A stretch of DNA of 64,000 bases, from assembly GCA_016713525.1 (NCBI GenBank), contig JADJOZ010000033.1, forward strand, positions 62,001 to 126,000, given 5' to 3'. Source of the stretch: Bacteroidota bacterium. Its GTDB lineage: Bacteria; Bacteroidota; Bacteroidia; AKYH767-A; OLB10. The notes under the pieces were generated by a model. It did not search any database. It had not been told where the DNA came from and saw only the letters and a program-made list of their open reading frames with translations. Below, in pieces: positions 60,569-64,000 of the stretch (the stretch's first letter is position 1; the number at the start of each line of letters is the position of its first letter). The position numbers were made by a program, and so were the translations under genes.

Positions 60569-60593
60569 AATTCACACACATATATAACTTACC

Positions 60594-61865
60594 ATGAAAA
60601 ATAAATACTTTCTTACATTGCTTATTACGTTTACAGCTATTTACTTGCCGGTACAACTTTCTGCACAGCAGGTGTTTGATGTTGTTTCAATTGGTCCCGG
60701 ATATACGAACCAGGCCTTTTACAGTATGGAGAATGGTGAACAGGCAAATGTATCTAACACAGATTGGGATCTTGCCTTTCAGATCACCGGATTTCAGGCT
60801 ACCATTCTTGTTAATGGAAAAAATAATGTTCGTTTATTTAAGTCCGGTAAAAGCGTGAACGATTGGTCTGCATTATCAGCTGCCGATACAGTTGGGATGT
60901 TGAATCCCGGCAATGAATTATTAAATCAGGATACCAGTTGGTGGTCGGGTGCATTTAATATTACCGCCGATCCAGCCAATGGATTCGATTTAGGTTGGGG
61001 TGTGTATGATTTTGCCACGCATGCAGTTACAGGCGATTCGTTGTTTTTCATGAAGATGTCAACTGGCGAAATCAAAAAAGTATGGATTCAATCACTGATG
61101 AATAACACCTATTATTTTGCTTATGCAAATATTGATGGTTCTGCTGAGGTGAATACAACATTTAGCAAATCTGCCTTTACAGGGAAAAATTTCGGATATT
61201 ACTCAATTGCTACCGGCACCACCCTCGATCGAGAGCCTAACAAGTATACCTGGGATCTTTCGTTTGCTCAATATATGTCGGCATTACCATTCCCATACAA
61301 AGTATCGGGCGTACTAGCCAACGATAGTGTTTCGGTAGCTAAAGCTTATCCTGTAGATGAACAAACAGTTACACCCTGGGGATTAACACCATCTTATTAC
61401 ATCAACACAATCGGATATGAATGGAAGGCTTACGATTTCAATTCAAATGCGTGGTTGATTCAGGATTCTACGGTGTTTTTTGTTACCGATAGAATGGGAT
61501 TTTTATGGAAAATGGTTTTCACAGGATTTGGAGGAAGTGCAAATGGCAATTTTGAATTTCATAAGGAAAAATTATCTGCAACCGGAGTTCAGGAAAATGG
61601 CGGCATGCCTGCTTTACTGAGTGTTGCACCTAATCCTGCATCTGAGATAACTCAACTTACGCTGTACGTTAAAAATTACAATGCCGATAACAGAATTTCA
61701 ATCTTTGATCTTAACGGGAAAGCAGTATTGCATCAAACATTGCCACAACAGGAAGGATTAATAACGCTTCCGGTTTCAACAGAAAACATTGTTAACGGAA
61801 CCTATTTGGTGAGGTTATTGGTAGATGGTAAACTCACAATGCAAAAACTGGTTGTAGTCAAATAA
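60594..61865 (+). CDS. HmuY-like protein fused to a T9SS sorting domain
   Basis: This 423-residue secreted protein has signal peptide MKNKYFLTLLITFTAIYL. The body repeats the HmuY pattern of its neighbour: YTNQAFYSMENGEQANVSNT, WDLAFQITGFQATILVNG, YEWKAYDFNSNAW, FLWKMVFTGFGGS. The end is a type A sorting domain (VAPNPASEITQLTL, IFDLNGKAVLHQ, MQKLVVVK). It is probably a second heme-capture protein placed at the cell surface or released by T9SS, in contrast to the lipid-anchored HmuY upstream. Heme binding itself is inferred. The operon ends in a strong terminator. Confidence 0.82.
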   Translation: MKNKYFLTLLITFTAIYLPVQLSAQQVFDVVSIGPGYTNQAFYSMENGEQANVSNTDWDLAFQITGFQATILVNGKNNVRLFKSGKSVNDWSALSAADTVGMLNPGNELLNQDTSWWSGAFNITADPANGFDLGWGVYDFATHAVTGDSLFFMKMSTGEIKKVWIQSLMNNTYYFAYANIDGSAEVNTTFSKSAFTGKNFGYYSIATGTTLDREPNKYTWDLSFAQYMSALPFPYKVSGVLANDSVSVAKAYPVDEQTVTPWGLTPSYYINTIGYEWKAYDFNSNAWLIQDSTVFFVTDRMGFLWKMVFTGFGGSANGNFEFHKEKLSATGVQENGGMPALLSVAPNPASEITQLTLYVKNYNADNRISIFDLNGKAVLHQTLPQQEGLITLPVSTENIVNGTYLVRLLVDGKLTMQKLVVVK

Positions 61866-61890
61866 GATATTATTCAGGGGAGAATAATTG

Positions 61891-61922
61891 AACCATCATC
61901 ACTGTATAACGTGGTGATGGTT
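61891..61922. terminator. Strong terminator at the end of the heme operon
   Basis: Stem AACCATCATCAC / GTGGTGATGGTT (12 bp), loop TGTATAAC, followed by TTTATTTT on the plus strand. It lies between convergent genes and may also serve the radical SAM gene. Confidence 0.85.
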
Positions 61923-61928
61923 TTTATT

Positions 61929-63353
61929 TTAACTTAGCTTTTGTCTGTCGATGATCAGTTCAACCAGTAATCTTTCAAAAGGGAAGAAGTAGTTTTTATT
62001 TTTGATTCTCCATTGAGCAAAAGACTGAATTGGTTTTTTAAGGAACGAAGGTTTCGACCAAGCCAGCCGTTGGTAAAATTTATAATTTTCAATTTCCTTA
62101 AACTTATTGATCGGAATCCAGGGCGATCCTTTCACCACATAATCGAATTCCGCCCATTCGTTGATTCCCTGCGGCATTTGATAGCCATCTGCAATAAGCG
62201 CATCTGCAATTTCGTTGCCAGGGTATGGTTTAAAATAAAATATGCTGACTCGAAATTCAGGATTCATCTTACGTAATTCAGTTACCACACGAATTGTTTC
62301 ATCCATATCAGCTTCAGTTTCTCCGGGGAAACCGATTATCACACTAAAATTAATAGATATGCCATGCTTTAAACATTTTTCAGCGCAATCATAAACCTGA
62401 GAAATTTTAATATCTTTTTTCATCCAGTCTATCATTCGCTGCGAACCCGATTCCAGGCCAATCATTACTCTTTCAAGTCCCGATTCTTTACATTTTGCAA
62501 ATACTTCATCAGGTAACCTTGAGCCCTGATCGGCGCGCATAGTTGCGAACCAGCTAAACCGGAATTTCCTTTTTATAAATTCTTCTGCAATGGCTTCTAC
62601 TCTTGAACCAATTGTAAAGAATGTTTCATCCTGAAAATGGACATGTTCAAAATGATATTTATTCCATAACGTTTCGAGTTCGTCGGCAATTCTTGCAGGC
62701 GCATAACCATACCAGCCTCTTTTATACATAAATGGATCTGCGCAGAAGTTACACCTGAACCGACAGCCTTGGGATGCAATATAATCAAGCTGATTCCGAC
62801 CACTTAGTTTCTCATAGGCATTTACCGGAATGTAATCGTAATTGAAGGCAGGGAAATTATTGATATCAATCATCGTACGTTCCGGATTATGAACAATCTC
62901 GCCCGTGGCCTTATCTTTATAAGATACGCCTGCTATTCCCTGAAATGATTGATTGCTGGCAATAGCTTCAAGTATTTTCTCAAATGCAATTTCACCCTGC
63001 CCTTTAACAACAGCGTTTATGGGGGTTTCCAGTAACGTTTCATCCGGGAATAGCGAAGGATGCCAGCCACCCCAAACGGCATTCAGTTCCGGGAAGTGCT
63101 TCTTAACCTGATTTGTCATTTCAAGAGCATCCTTAATAGGTGCTCCTGTTAATACACTAACGGCAAAGCAAGCCGCACCTTCGCATGAGTCTAAAATTTT
63201 CCTTAAGGGATCCTTTTCCAGCCTTCCATCAATAATTTGAACTTCGTATTTGTTTTTATCAAGATATGAAGCAAGGGCAATAAGTGCCAGGGGCATGGTA
63301 TAAAAAACCGCCTTTGGGTTATACAGGATTACTTTTGGGCGGATATGACTCAT
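61929..63353 (-). CDS. B12-binding radical SAM protein
   Basis: From Met at 63353 this is a 474-residue enzyme with an N-terminal cobalamin-binding domain (KVILYNPKAVFYTMPLALIA, VWGGWHPSLFPDETL) and a radical SAM barrel with the cluster motif C-x-x-x-C-x-x-C in SQGCRFRCNFCADP. Further barrel motifs are ERVMIGLESGSQR and FSVIIGFPGETEAD. The BchE/HpnJ-like group methylates or rearranges lipids, tetrapyrroles or natural products; the product here is unknown. The start at 63353 is preferred over 63404 because the family starts shortly before the KVILYNP strand. No biosynthetic neighbours are seen. Confidence 0.87.
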   Translation of the reverse strand: MSHIRPKVILYNPKAVFYTMPLALIALASYLDKNKYEVQIIDGRLEKDPLRKILDSCEGAACFAVSVLTGAPIKDALEMTNQVKKHFPELNAVWGGWHPSLFPDETLLETPINAVVKGQGEIAFEKILEAIASNQSFQGIAGVSYKDKATGEIVHNPERTMIDINNFPAFNYDYIPVNAYEKLSGRNQLDYIASQGCRFRCNFCADPFMYKRGWYGYAPARIADELETLWNKYHFEHVHFQDETFFTIGSRVEAIAEEFIKRKFRFSWFATMRADQGSRLPDEVFAKCKESGLERVMIGLESGSQRMIDWMKKDIKISQVYDCAEKCLKHGISINFSVIIGFPGETEADMDETIRVVTELRKMNPEFRVSIFYFKPYPGNEIADALIADGYQMPQGINEWAEFDYVVKGSPWIPINKFKEIENYKFYQRLAWSKPSFLKKPIQSFAQWRIKNKNYFFPFERLLVELIIDRQKLS

Positions 63354-63510
63354 GCCTGACAAAATATAGATAAATGCTGTAATTATAAGCATATTTGAAA
63401 ACATGAGAAAAAAAATCCACAGTTTTTTTGATCTTCAGGATATTTCAAGGGCAAAAAAAGCGGTATGTATTTCGCATATATGATTCAACGAAATTCAAAA
63501 CCCTATATTT

Positions 63511-64000
63511 ATGATTACTTTGCCTGGTTATTTAAAACTCGCTGTTGTATTGTTAATTACCTTTATGGTAATCGCCTTTTTATATGTTGCCAGTGCTTTT
63601 TTAATCCCTTTGGTTTTTGCGATATTATTATCATTTCTGTTACTCCCCGTGTCACGTTTCCTGAACAGAAAAGGATTGCATCACGGAATAGCAATTGTAC
63701 TGAGCATATTATTGGCTTTTGTAGTGATCGGAAGCATTGCTTTTTTCTTTTATACGCAAATCCAGTCATTTGCGGATGATGGACCAATGCTGAAAGAAAA
63801 GTTTAATGAGAAAATCACAGATGTTCAGCAATATATTTCACAGAAATTTTCAATCTCGAAAAGAGAACAAAAGCAGTTTGTGGATGAACAAACAGAGTCG
63901 TTAAAAGATTCCGGTGGAAATTATTTGTCTACGTTTTTCTCATTTACCGGCACCATGCTGGCAGCAATAAGTTTAATTCCGATTTATATTTTCTTCTTCA
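63511..64000 (+). CDS. AI-2E family (PerM-like) transporter, 5' part
   Basis: The gene is open from ATG 63511 to the window end (163 codons). The N-terminus has the paired membrane segments typical of the family (VVLLITFMVIAFLYVASAFL, then LVFAILLSFLLLPVSRFL, then IAIVLSILLAFVVIGSIAFF), followed by a soluble helical region (KEKFNEKITDVQQYIS) and the next membrane segment (MLAAISLIPIYIFFF). The family exports small molecules or ions; AI-2 transport is shown for few members. It diverges from the radical SAM gene. Confidence 0.8.
   Translation, partial: MITLPGYLKLAVVLLITFMVIAFLYVASAFLIPLVFAILLSFLLLPVSRFLNRKGLHHGIAIVLSILLAFVVIGSIAFFFYTQIQSFADDGPMLKEKFNEKITDVQQYISQKFSISKREQKQFVDEQTESLKDSGGNYLSTFFSFTGTMLAAISLIPIYIFFF

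Overview
The window comes from a low-GC member of the Bacteroidota. The evidence is the type IX secretion (T9SS) type A C-terminal sorting domains on at least a dozen proteins (x-YPNPxxxx cores, C-termini such as RGRFVKE), Bacteroidota promoter elements (TAnnTTTG), a TonB receptor/HmuY heme operon, Reg_prop/Y_Y_Y and TPR histidine kinases, and a DUF4372-type IS4 element. A class within the phylum (Chitinophagia/Saprospiria-like) is plausible but not provable from this sequence.

Layout. 1-10.6 kb holds scattered household genes: the end of a T9SS protein, a DUF4239 membrane protein, RNase R, a biotin carrier protein, a Tat-exported superoxide dismutase, two small envelope proteins, a PfkB kinase, a SHOCT-like protein and an L,D-transpeptidase. 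Most of these are cut by single-base frameshifts. Many of the frameshifts sit in homopolymers, which suggests sequencing error more than gene decay. 10.8-29.7 kb is a tandem array of six paralogous secreted proteins (A-F here), all on the minus strand. Each is built from seven 60-residue (180-nt) repeats, best read as a seven-bladed beta-propeller. Five carry a following adhesin-like stalk with a DUF7619-type domain, and all end in a nearly identical T9SS sorting domain. Three foreign-looking modules are wedged between or beside paralogs: a Fic AMP-transferase gene with a helically phased GCGC array (16.3-18.1 kb), a tripartite HipB-HipS-HipT toxin-antitoxin locus (26.4-28.0 kb), and a duplicated GIY-YIG nuclease unit beside tRNA-Asn (29.7-30.6 kb).

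31-37.8 kb carries three T9SS proteins and a short fragment, followed by an IS4-family element (37.9-39.3 kb). 39.6-57.1 kb is a long minus-strand block of secreted proteins and three histidine kinase/NarL-type response regulator pairs. Two sensors have TPR repeats and one has a two-component-regulator propeller. The block also holds a PQQ-like propeller protein and several unrecognised secreted proteins. 57.3-61.9 kb is a plus-strand heme-uptake operon: TonB receptor, HmuY lipoprotein, and a second HmuY-like protein fused to a T9SS sorting domain. The window closes with a B12-binding radical SAM protein and the 5' end of an AI-2E family transporter that runs off the edge.

The dominant theme is the cell surface: proteins exported by T9SS, sensing of envelope or extracellular signals, heme capture, and peptidoglycan cross-linking. 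The most unusual area is the propeller array with its embedded Fic, Hip and GIY-YIG modules and their regularly spaced upstream DNA motifs.
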